Shown: positions 20,210 through 31,056, numbered from the stretch's first letter. The stretch: DNA of 37,794 bases from Porogramme epimiltina (GCA_900155495.1 FTLJ01000420.1:1-37794), one strand, 5' to 3'. A program made the numbers and translations. Notes: generated by a model not told the origin, from the sequence alone.

Positions 20210-21402
20210 CTATGTGCTACGTCTGAGCGAGTTCCATACCGGATATTCGTGTTCACTCTCCCGTACAGTGAAGACCGACATCAGGACCGTCCGAACAAAC
20301 CCATCCAAAAGGATGGCAATCCATGCGGCATACAGATGAGGCGTTGGCTCCCATCGGCTGAGCGTGTCCATCACGCGATGATAAGATACGCCGGTCTGCA
20401 TGACTGTTGAGTAATCAAACGTCACGCTAAGACACATGTCATCACTTACCGCCCAGCTGATAGTGCACCGGATCGCGCGCCGGGCGGACGTAGGCCACGC
20501 AGAGTCTATCGACAAGTGTTGAGTCAACGCGTACATGCCATTGATAAGAAACCTTGCCTGAGGAACGTAGTTCTTGTGCAAGCGAGGGGATGCGGTAGTC
20601 AGCGGGAGGGTCATGACCGCAAGTGCAGCCACAACAGTGGCTTGACGGGGACCGATCCGAGAATGCATCCTGCAGGCCATTGTTGAGTGCCTCGAGGTGG
20701 GCGAACGTGTCTTCCATGCTCCGCAAGCGGCCGATAAGGTCTCGACATGTGCCTTGCACCACTTCTAGATCCTCGCGAAGGTCACGCAGTCTTTCCCGGT
20801 CGGATTTCACCTGAGACCGCAGGACCGTCACCTCGAGTTCGAGAACGGTGATTCTGGATCGCTGGCCTTCCAAGCGGCTGACACAGAGCGATGCACTGGA
20901 TTCGAGAGCTCTGTGCTCTTTCTTGAGAATGTCTGCGAAGCTTGTGAGGTATGGGATCTACTCGTGGCGCAACTAAGCTTACCTTTGGTCAACGCAAGGG
21001 ATCGTTTGATAGCAGCTATCGACTCGTCAAAGCTGGATGTTAAATCCGAAACTTCTTCGGCCAACCGCAGCCCCCCTTGACGATCACGACGATCCCGACT
21101 CTATGGATGTTCAGGTCAGCAGCTTGACAATGTCGTCGGGTCATTCCACTCACTATGTTGGAACGCTCTGCGGATGCCATTCGAGCGAGAACAGTAATAC
21201 TACACGTGTGTAGTCTCTCCATATCCTGCAATATATTGAGTAGAGGTGCAGTCCACGCATCGCACCTTAGTGCATAAAGGGTTAGTCGGAACATAGGACG
21301 GGCTCTAATCGAGGACAAAGCTTACGAGTCGGATGTTGCTGGCGCTTCCGCCAAAGTCGTGAGGTCATTAGAAACGGGTTGCCGCTCTTCAGAGTTGGCC
21401 AT
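20210..21402 (-). CDS. Coiled-coil protein of unknown function
   Basis: Five minus-strand exons (21402-21326, 21265-21154, 21100-20983, 20932-20450, 20403-20210) splice in matching phases to about 327 residues. Intron 1 has a clear ACTAAC branch point. Residues about 30-175 are rich in Glu, Arg, Leu and Val with heptad character, predicting a long coiled coil. A Cys-rich CCGCTCGH stretch follows at about residue 185. The final intron has two possible acceptors; the one at 20404 keeps a longer, more protein-like C-terminus, while one 8 bases later gives a shorter tail. I do not recognise the family. It is co-oriented with the transposase and 286 bp upstream of it, so it could be a second element protein (TnpA-like role) or an unrelated host gene. 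Confidence 0.55.
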
Positions 21403-21788
21403 TCCGGTTGGCGGATGCGTATGCGCCGTCGCGGCTTCAGTGGCGCACAAGAACTTAGCGTGAGGAGAGCCTGTTGAGTGGCTCAGCGCCCGCCAAGTTC
21501 CGGACCACGATCTATGCTCTATAAGGAAGTCATGCACTCAGGTTGCTCCTGTCCTCACTAGTGAACGAAAACGATCCTTGGCGAAGACTCTCCATTGCAT
21601 AACATTTGAACCGCGCGCGCGCGCTCTGGGGCTAGAACCCGATGGGTACGTACAAGCGATGTTGAGGGAAAACGTAGTGTGGATATAGTACCTCGCCTAG
21701 ATCCTCGCCCCTCGCTCCGACCTGACCGCGAGTCGTTTCCTCCCAATGTTCACGACCTCCTTTCAGCCATGTGAACGTCCCTCGATTC
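21403..21788. other. Intergenic region
   Basis: 386 bp with no supportable gene. A run of alternating GC (about 21614-21626) is present. It may hold divergent promoters for the minus-strand coiled-coil gene and a possible plus-strand gene at 21789. Confidence 0.4.
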
Positions 21789-22040
21789 ATGTCCGCGCCC
21801 GCGCTATTTCGTACCCACGAGGATATCGAACGTCTGGATGGCGCCCTCTGGCGTGTCTGGTGAGATCATCGGGACTGTAGTGTTGTTGGGATCTACTTGT
21901 TCGATTTGGGTCGCGATCACGTCCGGATGATATCAAGCAGGGTTGGACGTACAGTAAGCCAAGCCAATTCGCCGGACGCGAGAGGATGTTCGCGTTCGGA
22001 ATGCAACCACCCTACGACGGCTTTGATAGACTAGCTAAAG
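21789..22040 (+). CDS. Possible coding fragment, unidentified
   Basis: An ATG at 21789 opens about 24 codons ending at a GTGAGA donor near 21860 (peptide begins MSAPALFRTHEDIERLDG). A second protein-like stretch follows from about 21951 to 22040 (includes GRERMFAFGMQPPYDGFDRL) and ends at a possible GTGAAA donor. The two parts do not join in phase with the acceptors I can see, so an exon is missing from the model or the gene is broken. The family is not recognised. Confidence 0.28.
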
Positions 22041-22661
22041 GTGAAAAGTTGGATCCGATCTGTGAGTTTTCTCGCGGGCCCGTGCGGGGCGCGCGCGCGG
22101 TTTGTGGATGCCAGTGTGCCTAATGGAGGTAAGCGTTTCGATAGGGAAGAGAAGAAGTGTGTGTCCATACCTAGAATGTCATACATAGCTATAGGATCTC
22201 CGCAAAAGGAATCCCAACCTCAGCCTCCTCTACTCGCGAGGAGGCATATGCATCGAACGTCCGACTGCGGGTTGGTCCTTGGAATGCACGATTGCGTCGG
22301 TGCCAGGATAAGATATTGGGGGTTTGACTGGGTAGAATAGATCGAGCACACTGTCAAGGCTGAGCAGTTCCTAGGCAGAAGTAGAGGAGGAACATAGCGA
22401 GGACGAAGGGGGCGACGAGACATGCGGTTCGTTATCGCAGATCGCAGGCAGCGTGTTTACGGTTGTTTTCATCGGCGCTTCCGGTTCATGGGCTCGTGAC
22501 TCTGCGCTTAGCACCCCGAGAAAATCACACCGCATAGCTATAGGTCTCGATCATTCATTAAGATACCGTAAGTAATCGGTAAACGAATGTGCCAGGGTGT
22601 ATGTTAAAATGTAAACGAGTGTGAGCGTGCGTGCGTGAGTGCGTGCATGTAGTTGTCCCAA
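22041..22661. other. Region without a supportable gene
   Basis: About 620 bp. Short open frames exist but lack domain or splice support. It may contain the remainder of the fragment starting at 21789 and the 3' region of the minus-strand LRR gene. A GTGCGTG-rich run lies near 22620-22650. Confidence 0.4.
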
Positions 22662-23859
22662 TCAGAGGGTAAACGAGTGTGTACGAGCGAGACCACGACC
22701 AGATCCAGTGCACTCCCAACTGCCCGAAGTGCTCTTGAACCAATGCATCAGCCGGCGACTGCCGTCGTCCGAATCGCTTTGAAGGATGGCGATGTGGAAA
22801 AGACTTGGATGAGGAGATGGGCGATGGCTGGAACCGTTTGCCCAGCTCTTCACAACGTCTTTGTCGGACCGACGAGCGTGCGTGACATCCAGAAGCGTGC
22901 GCAGGTGCAGCACGCCGAGATAAGGAAGTTCCAGGAGAGCCTTGTGCCACCCGAGGAGGTCCTTCCACGGGCGGCGGACGTGATGATCACGACGCTAAAC
23001 TCGGAACGTAAGTATATAGTGCAGCACGAACGTAGCTTGCCGACACACCTGAGCGCGAGGCTTCTCGATGAGCTTGAGCTTCCGAAGGAGGGGCGCAGCT
23101 GACACAATACGGGTGAGGACGTCGTGGTCGCTCTGGTAGAAGTCGATGGTGAGGGACAAAAGGGGGGAAGAGGAAAGGAATGGCACTGCAATAAGGGAGT
23201 ACGATGTGGTTCGAGTGAGGTTGACGGTGGCGGTAGCAACCTGCCCGGAGGCAATGTGACGGAGGCAACTGGCTGGGCATTGTAGATCAGTCACATGACG
23301 CAGGTCTACGTCGCGAAGCGGACAAGTCGACCCACGGCCGCACTTGCGTAAAATCAAGGACGAGATGGAACGGTGATTCTTGAGAAACGAGAGAAGGATT
23401 TGGTGAGGAAGGTTCGTGGAGAAAACCCCGAGCCGCGGAAAGGTGACCCCCTCGAGGATGGAAGACGGGGTCGGACAGGGAAGGTCGAGAACCAGGACCT
23501 CGACGTTCGGAATCAGCCGCAGGCAACGACGTATGAGCTGCGCCGGATAGGCTTTGTCCAGTGGAAGCGAAACCGTGAGGTTCTCGATCCGCTGCCCGAC
23601 TGTCGAGTGTTGGCTCGCGAGCGTTACAAAGGCCTCCAGGGCCTCGGTATCTTCAAGACGAGTGCCAGCCTGGATGGTTGGAGTACAATCAGATAATGGT
23701 TCATACTAGTCGCGATTTAACTACTACCTGTGCGTTCATTGAAAGAGCGATCTGTCGAGATGTTACTTTGGTTCACTGGGAGCCTGGACGAGAACTTACT
23801 GTTCGGAGAGACTCACGTCGCCCGCGACGAGTAGGAGATGCCTGGGGAGGGAAAGACAT
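22662..23859 (-). CDS. LRR/F-box-like protein, copy 1
   Basis: Minus-strand exons 23859-23800, 23751-23728, 23669-23049 and 22994-22662 are separated by 48, 58 and 54 bp introns, all phase 0, and give about 345 residues. The large third exon reads as irregular leucine-rich repeats: ENLTVSLPL, NVEVLVLDLP, LLSLTIDF, LLRKLKLIE. This layout is usual in basidiomycete F-box/LRR-type proteins, but no F-box is seen in the first 40 residues, so the true start may lie further upstream. It aligns by eye with the gene at 28.5-29.6 kb, including a shared D-x-QCPA-x-C core. If it is an F-box protein it would select substrates for SCF ubiquitin ligases; that is inference. The 24-bp second exon and the C-terminus are the least certain parts. 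Confidence 0.6.
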
Positions 23860-24026
23860 AGCGGTCGACAAAAAATTCGTAAGAGTCGTGAAATGAGCGT
23901 GACGCAGGAACGGGAGAGAGAAAGGAGAGAGAGAGATACGGCCCTCTTCACTGTCGTGGCCTTTTAAGGTCCTAAAGTGCCACTGAGACGAACACGAGGC
24001 GCGAGATTTGACAATCAATGACTCAC

Positions 24027-24309
24027 CTATTCTGGATGAATGTCAACCTTGCCAGACAGCGTGATCCAGCCGATGGAGATCCTATCTGTGCACAATGTGA
24101 GCCGCTTTGAGGTGACACTATTTCACTGACGAACCCTGGGGCCGAGGCTTCCGTGGGTGCCACCACTTGAACATGCTGTTGAAGGGTATTTCGAGCATGG
24201 ATGTATGGTGCTGATCGGTAACAAAAGGGAGAGTGGGTAGCATATCTGTGGCAATACCAATCCTCACCGTGGGGATCGCCCCACGATTAGGTCTGTCGCG
24301 GCGGTAGTG
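24027..24309 (-). CDS. Orphan coding exons, unidentified
   Basis: Two minus-strand segments (24309-24135 and 24085-24027) join across a 49-bp GTTCGT-CAG intron and stay open until a TAG at 24029-24027. The peptide contains MLPTLPFVTDQHH and SMFKWWHPRKPRPQ and looks like real protein, but it has no identified start: only an acceptor precedes it, or translation begins at an internal ATG to give about 54 residues. It may be an upstream part of LRR copy 1, a separate small gene, or a remnant. Confidence 0.27.
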
Positions 24310-24561
24310 CTACAACTAGTAGCTAGGGTGCCGCAGCTTCCTCGCCAGTCGTCGAGTCGTGGCGTGGGTCAGGTTGCACGTGCTATCCGGAGATCGGATA
24401 CCACGCACAGGAAGGAAAGTCGCGCGCTTAACTTGCCAGTAGTAGCTATAGGCGGCATGAACTCGGAACTCCGACATCAGAGCCACTTGCCATACTGCAC
24501 TGTCGGGAACGCCCCTTCCCAAGTCTCTCTCCCTCGCTACTAGACGCCACCTCGGCTCACA

Positions 24562-25941
24562 ATGCCTCTGCAATATCAGCAGCTCTTCACGCTCCAGCAT
24601 CCGTCTGACGGCCACTCAAGCAGTATAGCTTGCGTCACGTTCAGTCCGGATGGGATGTTGCTCGCCTCCGGTGGAATGGACGGCCGCGTTTGTGTATGGG
24701 AGGTAAACCGCGGAAAGCTCTTGTACTCCTTCAGCGGGAGAAAGGCGGTTCTCTCCCTTGTTTGGCTCCCACAAAGTCATGCCCTTGTGGGAGGCATGGA
24801 AGACGGGGCCCTCGCAACGTTCACGATTTCAGAGGTATTGTGAAACTTGACAAATCCGAGGTCCTACTGATTGCGATTGCCGAGCAGGACACCATATCTG
24901 TGCATGGATTCTGGGCACATGGAAATCCCGTAGAGCGCCTCGCGTTCAATGGACTATACCTCGCGTCAGGCGCATGCGATGAGGTGAAAGTCTGGTCACA
25001 ATCCGGCACAAGCAAGTAAATTTCGCGCTGTCGTACAGTCCTACTCTGACCGTAGTTGCGCGCGCAGGCTGGATTCATATTGCCGATATCCCTAGCCCAC
25101 CACAAAACGCCCATAACCAACGTACGGACGTCATCGTAACTAGCCTGCACTGGACGTCCTGTACTCGTCAGGCCATGATCCTCATGATCACCTACATGAG
25201 GCACGGCATCGTGTACGTTCCTGTTGTTCCGGTTTTGTGTATTGTCTAACTACTCCATTAGCCTCATAGATGCCCAGACGTGGCGACGAATGCGTGCTAT
25301 CTCGGTGCCTGGGACAATGTTCGTGCAGTTTACTCCGCCTTCACGTAGACGTCTCGCTTACTTGCATGTGTTGTCCAGCGCTGACGCAAGCATGACGTCC
25401 GACGGACGTTTTCTCGCTATCTCAAACATGCTGACGGGCTTCGAGCTTTATGCGATGCAGGCGGACACTGAGCTCGAACCCCTCTGTTCGTTTCAACAGG
25501 AGGTCGCCGACAGACCCCCCATTCCGGTGATTTTTGTGCATGGGGATAGTGCGCTCCTAGGAGGCACTACCAATGGTCAGCTCAATCTGTGGGAAATATA
25601 TTCTCGTCGAAAGCAGCCGCTCGTTCTCGAAGGTGAGCCATACCCCTCGTCGGCTCGTGTCATATCTGAAGCTGCTACACAGGTCGACAGTCTGTGCTTG
25701 CCCTTGCGGTACGATTCGGAAGATATATTGCCCCTGAAAGATCGACTCACTCACCATTGCATTACAGGCTCATTATCGTCAAGGCTCAGATGAATTTTTC
25801 ATCGCCACTGGCGCATTCAATGAATCCTCATCGTCGCCAGTCGTTATTTGGAAGGCCAAGGAAGTTTGTAAGGCACCGCTTCCCTCCGGGTCTCCCCATC
25901 CAGCTAATGTTGGTTCACAGACTATCGTCGCAGCTTCATGA
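24562..25941 (+). CDS. WD40-repeat-like protein
   Basis: The start ATG at 24562 opens a WD40 repeat: SIACVTFSPDGMLLASGGMDGRVCVWEV. Exon 1 ends at 24834 and exon 2 starts at 24888 with another blade ending VKVW. Later coding parts are clear: about 25070-25212 (HIADIPSPP, VTSLHW); from 25262 a blade with SDGRFLAISN, then GGTTNGQLNLWEI, ending at 25632; 25683-25708; 25768-25863 (FIATGAFNES, VVIWKAKE); and 25921-25941 with a stop. The junction around 25007-25069 could not be solved with standard splice sites of normal length, and another intron probably lies near 25317-25390. WD40 propellers are scaffolds for protein complexes; this one has no assigned partner. A hydrophobic stretch encoded near 26070-26140 could be an alternative C-terminal membrane anchor. 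Confidence 0.68.
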
Positions 25942-26472
25942 AGTATCCCAGTAACCCAGGAGTCAGAACGGGATTATGGAATTTCATTCCCAGCGCGGTA
26001 TGTCCGATTGTGCACCCGCCTTTTGAGCTACGCTCATTACTCGTGCCTCTACGACAGAGTGGTTTCATTTGCTCATGGATCATGGCTCTTCTCTCGATAA
26101 TCCTTGCCTCGGGATTTTTCGTTTCCGTGTACCATAACGTCAGTGCCGCGCATTAGTCTAGTGTAGCCTACGAACCGGATCATATCAGACGTAGTGCAGT
26201 GCCATGCACACGGGACCCCGAGAGGGTACGTCAGGTCCGATCAGACTTCACGGTTCACACGCGCGTCCGATTAGTGTCCGGCTTTGTGTCCGGCTTTGTG
26301 TCCGGCTTTGTTCCCTCTTTGACATGGTGCGTCGCCCTGAGACGTCACGCCTCCCGCACGGCACGGGGTAAGTTTCTGCCTCGCGGCAGTCTTTGGTCCA
26401 TACACCCTGCCATGAGGCCATACGCGCTAGTAGTTTATATCATGTCCATCATAGCTCCGGTCCCTAATCACA
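25942..26472. other. Intergenic region with a short tandem repeat
   Basis: 530 bp. It contains three perfect 12-bp repeats at 26274-26309 and an open frame with a hydrophobic run (25938-26156, plus) that might belong to the WD40 gene in an alternative splice form. Nothing else is seen. Confidence 0.4.
26274..26309. repeat. 12-bp tandem repeat, three copies
   Basis: The unit gtgtccggcttt is repeated three times without mismatch. It is noncoding as far as can be judged. Confidence 0.9.
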
Positions 26473-27654
26473 ATGATCGTCCCTCCGGGCCAGGAGCCCT
26501 TCTCACCTTCAACCGTAGTAATTGCGGTTCTAACCGCTGTCCTTCTGGCTTTCCTGGTGACCTCCTGCTCGCAACGCACACAACCTCAGCTCGAGGGAGC
26601 AGAATACGCGTTCTCCGCGTCAACAAAGATACGCCACGGTCGAGGGCCAACCGTTCTCCGCTTCGCAGCGCGACTCCCTCCCGGAAATGACGTGCAGCCT
26701 ACGATTCTCAGCGTCATCGGAGCACGGGATGGCGTTATGGGTGGTAGCGGGCTACGGTGAGTGCGTCTCTGAGGCTACATTCATAGTCCTTATATGCCCG
26801 AGTAGTCGCGGAGCCTCCGTGAAACGAGAGGAGAGAGCATCAGGACGCGCCGTGAACCCCCCAGAAGATGACGCCGTAGAAGAGCCGGAGGGAAGGGTGA
26901 ACAAGCGTGCCTCTCTTAAGAGTATCCTCGTGCGTTCCGGATCGACCGTCTCCAGTGCTTCCGGCCATGAAGAATCATCCGAGCACCGCGCAAAATCGAG
27001 CTCCCGCGAGACATCGCCAGCACCCCCCACCACCAAACGGGCTCCATCCGCTCGTGGACGTTCGACCTCCCGCAAAACCACCCCTGCGCGCGGACGCTCC
27101 TCGTCGCGAACGCGTGCTAAGGGTCGGTCGAACTCGGTGGCTCGCCCCCCCGAAGACGACATGGTAAGGGTCTACATTCTCGTTCCATTCTGAGTGTCTA
27201 AACGGGTTATATCCACTCAAGCTTACGAGGCGCAGCCGTGCCATCCGCGATAACGCGAAACACGGCAAGAAAAATGGCGAAAAGCTTTGGACTTGGTGGT
27301 TCGAAACCCGATCAGACGAGCCTATCGCCGAGCCCCCGTCGATTCATGCTGATTGTGGATTGGTGCGAGGCGATCTGTTCCTTCACAAGCACGGGGATGA
27401 TGGGGTACCTCAGCTCTGGTTACGTTCTGGAGATGGGGATGCTGGGGATGACGACGACGACGATTATTGGGAATCTGTCAAGGTAGGGTATATACGAGAA
27501 GACGGTCGGAAGCTCACTATAACGCCCATCGGCGGTCACCCGTCTTGGGTCGGTGGGGATTGGGGCTCGAGGCGTGTTGCTGCATGTGAGTCAATTCTCT
27601 TACCCTTATGAATGACTTCATGGCTAATAACTAGCAGTGTCACGCAACAGCTGA
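26473..27654 (+). CDS. Membrane-anchored Ser/Arg-rich hypothetical protein
   Basis: Four exons (26473-26756, 26806-27163, 27222-27585, 27635-27654) with 49, 58 and 49 bp introns in matching phases give 341 residues. Residues about 14-31 form one hydrophobic helix (VVIAVLTAVLLAFLV), so the protein is probably a single-pass membrane protein or signal-anchored. Residues about 95-215 are disordered and basic with many RGRS/SRT repeats and several likely phosphosites. Residues about 215-330 look folded: Trp-rich, with RGDLFLHKHG, a run of six Asp followed by YWESVK, and GHPSWVGG. The last intron has a strong CTAATAAC branch point. The family is not recognised. It lies between WD40 and LRR genes on the same strand. 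Confidence 0.6.
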
Positions 27655-28539
27655 ACGTATGACATTACGTCGCGGCTCGCATGTCATTATCAGGAAGCCC
27701 GGGGGTGTCGATGCGCAATGAATAGTATACTCGTCTCGTGTTGATATGCCAGTTTTGTACAATGTTTCTACGATGGCTACATGAGATATTCCCTCTTCTT
27801 CTCTCCGTGAATCCATAAGGCAGTCGATCCGTCATCTCCTCCACGAAATCCGACTTGAAGCAACGCGCTGCCACCCTTGGCAGGCTGCCCTGTGGTAGTG
27901 ACTTACCACGGAGAGGCTGTGATCAAGTCGTAAAACACTGAGTGTTGGGCTGTAGGACAGTTGTTGTGATTCTCAAGGGAGAATCGACGACGAGGGGATG
28001 TGCTATGAACGCAGACGGTGGTGGGAGACCTAGGAGATGAGCCACAGGTCCGTGGGCGCCGGGATTGGCAGTGGCGCGCCATCACCGCGAGCGATCGGCG
28101 GCGGCCCCACCTCGCCCGCGCGCATGATCTGCTGTCTCTTCTGTCTCTTCCATTCCTCTGTCTCCCGGGCCGGTGCCGCTACCATCGCAAACGCGTAAGC
28201 TCATTTACTCTTCCAACCCTCAGTTAATGGCTATCGTGATCGCACAGGTGTGTCGACGGGGTAACGTTGTGCATTGTACCTCAGGTGGCCCTTACAATGG
28301 CTGGGGAGTTTCTTGTGCTACTTTGGTTTAGTTGCGACACGCCACTCATCTAAAATATGTATTTATAACCGATGTCATGCGCCGACCTCAGACCCACGAA
28401 TATCATCCATACCCATACAGACTCGCGCACGCAACGTACACGCGGTTCAATACGGAATGGTACGTACATGACACCTATGCCATGTTTGCTGCACACCAAC
28501 ACATCGTGTCACCGTCCCTAGGGTTCTCTCAGCGTCGAC
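27655..28539. other. Region upstream of LRR copy 2
   Basis: About 880 bp. Open frames near 28018-28227 and 28274-28583 (plus) might include upstream exons of the LRR gene, since that gene lacks a convincing start, but none shows an F-box or a unique splice path. No other feature is seen. Confidence 0.4.
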
Positions 28540-29635
28540 AGTGCTACCAAATTGGTGCAACTCATCGAGGGTGTACCCGCTGATCCTGTGCTAGTTGACA
28601 TAGTGACGGTTCTCACCATTGATTTGAGGGACGAAGAAGCAGATGTCTTCCCCGGACAGGTGCTATATGCCATCTCTCTCCTTTACAAGATCGAGGCATT
28701 GTTTGTATATCTTCCCAGTTTTCCGGAGGACTTCTTCAACAGGATCTTCTTGGTCAACCTTTGCGCCATCGGTACCAACGCTCCTCATTCCCTCTTACTC
28801 CCTTTCTTCATTCGAAATTCGCATATAACGGGACTTTTCGTCGGAGAATGTCAAACATCGGAAGATACGTGCGCCCTCAGGCACTATGCACTCCTCGATC
28901 TCAAGGACGTTCAATGCCCGGCGGCATGCATCGACGGCCAAGCCAGTGCTCTCATACACCTCTCATCTCTTCATCTGTCGCTTTCGTCAACCGACTCGTC
29001 GATGGGCAGCATACTCCGCACCCTTCCACCTCTCCCTCGTGTGGAGGAGTTGACAGTCGAATTCTTTCCAGAAGAGCTTTCGGAAATCCTTTCCGATATC
29101 GCCAATGTAGCTCCGTGCAATCTCGAAGCACTCGTGCTCCTTGAGCAACCTCCCGTTGATTTGGTGTGTACTTTTAGTGAACATCAATTGGCATCGTATT
29201 ATTTACTTGGCTTCTAGGACGCTCTACCCATCGTGCCATGGACATCGGTCCGATGGGCTGACTCCCTTTCTGCGCTATATCGACTTAAGGCGCTCTCTGT
29301 GGCCACCGGGTCGCTGTTCATCAGCGCTAATGTGGATGATCTTGCTGCGGAGCTTCAAATGATACGTCAGTGGACTAGTGCCCAACCTCCGTCTCTTCAC
29401 GAAATCAACATCACCTACGGCCGAGAGGAGCGCGCTACGAGCTTCTGGGATAAGGTCGACGACGAATGGACTCGCACCCTGTGCCTCACTGGGGATCGGC
29501 TGGCAGAGGCGCGCGAACAATTTCGAGCTGTACGTGGTTCATTTTACTGGGGGACTCAACGTCGCATCTGATCATGGCATAACACCTAACTAGTTGCGCG
29601 CATTGGAGGCGATGACTTTAACCACTGAGTTGTAA
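28540..29635 (+). CDS. LRR/F-box-like protein, copy 2 (5' end uncertain)
   Basis: A long exon from about 28540 to 29163 begins after an acceptor near 28531-28539 and carries irregular leucine-rich repeats: DIVTVLTIDL, KIEALFVYLP, LSSLHLSLSS, RVEELTVEF, NLEALVLLE. Exon 29218-29529 follows a 54-bp intron, and a last exon 29594-29635 follows a 64-bp intron with a strong CTAAC-TAG end, giving a stop at 29635. An alternative without the last intron stops at 29571. It is a paralogue of the minus-strand gene at 22.7-23.9 kb: both share the D-x-QCPA-x-C core and a late segment ending in W and a P-S-L-x-x-I pattern. No ATG is found at the 5' end, so at least one exon is missing from the model. An F-box substrate-receptor role is only a suggestion. 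Confidence 0.55.
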
Positions 29636-31056
29636 TGAACTATGCCACTGAATTGTAATGAACTATGCGTACAGCAATGTAGAATTCCCACTATTTTGTG
29701 CCCGTCGCCAGCGCAGTCCCCTCCGCTACAATGGAATGTCTGCAGTGATGACCTGTCAGGTGCTGGAAGGAAACGAGACGTCATTGAATGCATGCCATGA
29801 GAGCAGGTCCTATCGCGTTCATAGCGCGTAGGCCGCAGATGTCGAATTCGGCGGGTGAGACGAGCTTGAAAATTGCGTAGCGTCTTGATGATCATGCCTT
29901 GCTCATGTTGAGTGATGTCCACAGCGGTAGAGGTGGTGGTGGGGGAGGAGGAGGGAGGAGAGGAGGGAAGGGTGAGAGTCAGCGGCGCTTCTCGAAGGCG
30001 CGTGGGTCTGACAGGACACACCCATGTGAGGCAACCATCGGGTGTTCAGTGCTGGAACGTGCCTTCCGGATGAACCTCCATCTATGTGTCTTCATCCCCC
30101 AGGGCGTCGAGGTCTCGGACGTATATGGCGTAAATGGATGGCTCCTCAACACCGGAACGTCCTCTAGGGAAACGGGCTGTGAGTAGTCAGTACGATACTT
30201 CAGCCAAACGTGAGTAGCCCGATCAGCCATCCGAGGGGAGCACTGAGGAGCGTCGGTGCTGCCTTCTCGTAGTGGCTATGTCAGACCCAAGATGGACGAG
30301 CTTACCTCTCACATCGCCAACAGATCTCCTTATTTGCCTGTACGACGCCAGTAGGGTCTCAAGCCGACGCACTACCGTACACCTTGACGCACTCGAAGAC
30401 TTCCTGGTGTTGGAGGAATGTACAGAGCAAAAAAAAGGTTGTTTGTTACTCTGGCGGTGTTGGGAGACGCGAAGAGGGCTGTGCTGTGGCAAGTGCGAGG
30501 GGTGCAGACACCCCTTGCCGCAGCACCAGCGCCTCATGGTCGACACCCCTTGCCGCAGCACAAGCGCCTTCTGCTCCCATAGAGCTTATGTAACGGGGCA
30601 GAGGGGGTTGCCCGCTTCTATCGGAGCTTATCGCGCCCCGCCCAAATACCCGGATTTGGCAAGTATGGCGCAAGCGGGTGAGGGGCTACTCGCAGCCTCG
30701 CCCGGGGGCGGGCCTACGCCCCCTCGCGCACGCGAAGCTAGTTCAAGAAAATATGGGCCACGTTGAGTGTCAAGCAACATCATATACATTGTTTCCCAGA
30801 GGCACGTAATCGAATACAAGTACAACCAGAAGTCAAACACCACCGTGCAGCGCGCACCATGGACCCAAGCCGACCCGATCCCCACAGTTTCCTTCACTTC
30901 AACTCCTTCCCGGCGTGCTACTATATTTCTCTCTGCCGATCTTGTGTCGGCGGGCCCAATCCCTTGGCTGTCTTCCTCAAAACCGCATAATTTTTTAAAT
31001 AAATAAACAGGTACTCACTAGGGCCTCGTTGCTCGTCTTTGTCCCTATCCCCAAGC
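29636..31056. other. 1.4-kb region without a supportable gene
   Basis: It contains a 22-bp imperfect direct repeat just after the LRR stop (TTGTAATGAACTATG at about 29630 and 29652), a purine-rich GGT/GGA run near 29930-29980, and a three-copy 20-bp repeat at 30481-30561. Open frames on both strands near 30000-30770 overlap one another and lack domain signals. The AT-rich stretch near 30988-31008 may be a 3' flank. Confidence 0.45.
30481..30561. repeat. Inverted and direct copies of a 20-bp motif
   Basis: The motif GACACCCCTTGCCGCAGCAC occurs at about 30508 and again at about 30541 on the plus strand. A degenerate inverted copy (GTGCTGTGGCAAG...GGGGTG) begins at 30481. The first two copies can fold into a hairpin with a short loop. 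Confidence 0.7.

Noticed and set aside
15241..22120. Possible CACT...AGTG terminal repeats of the transposon (for example near 15241 and 22116).
   Set aside because: Only the first few bases match; the sequences diverge at once and no target duplication was found.
30272..30766. 164-codon plus-strand open frame.
   Set aside because: It reads through the inverted repeat and low-complexity sequence and has no protein-like domain; opposite-strand frames are equally long.
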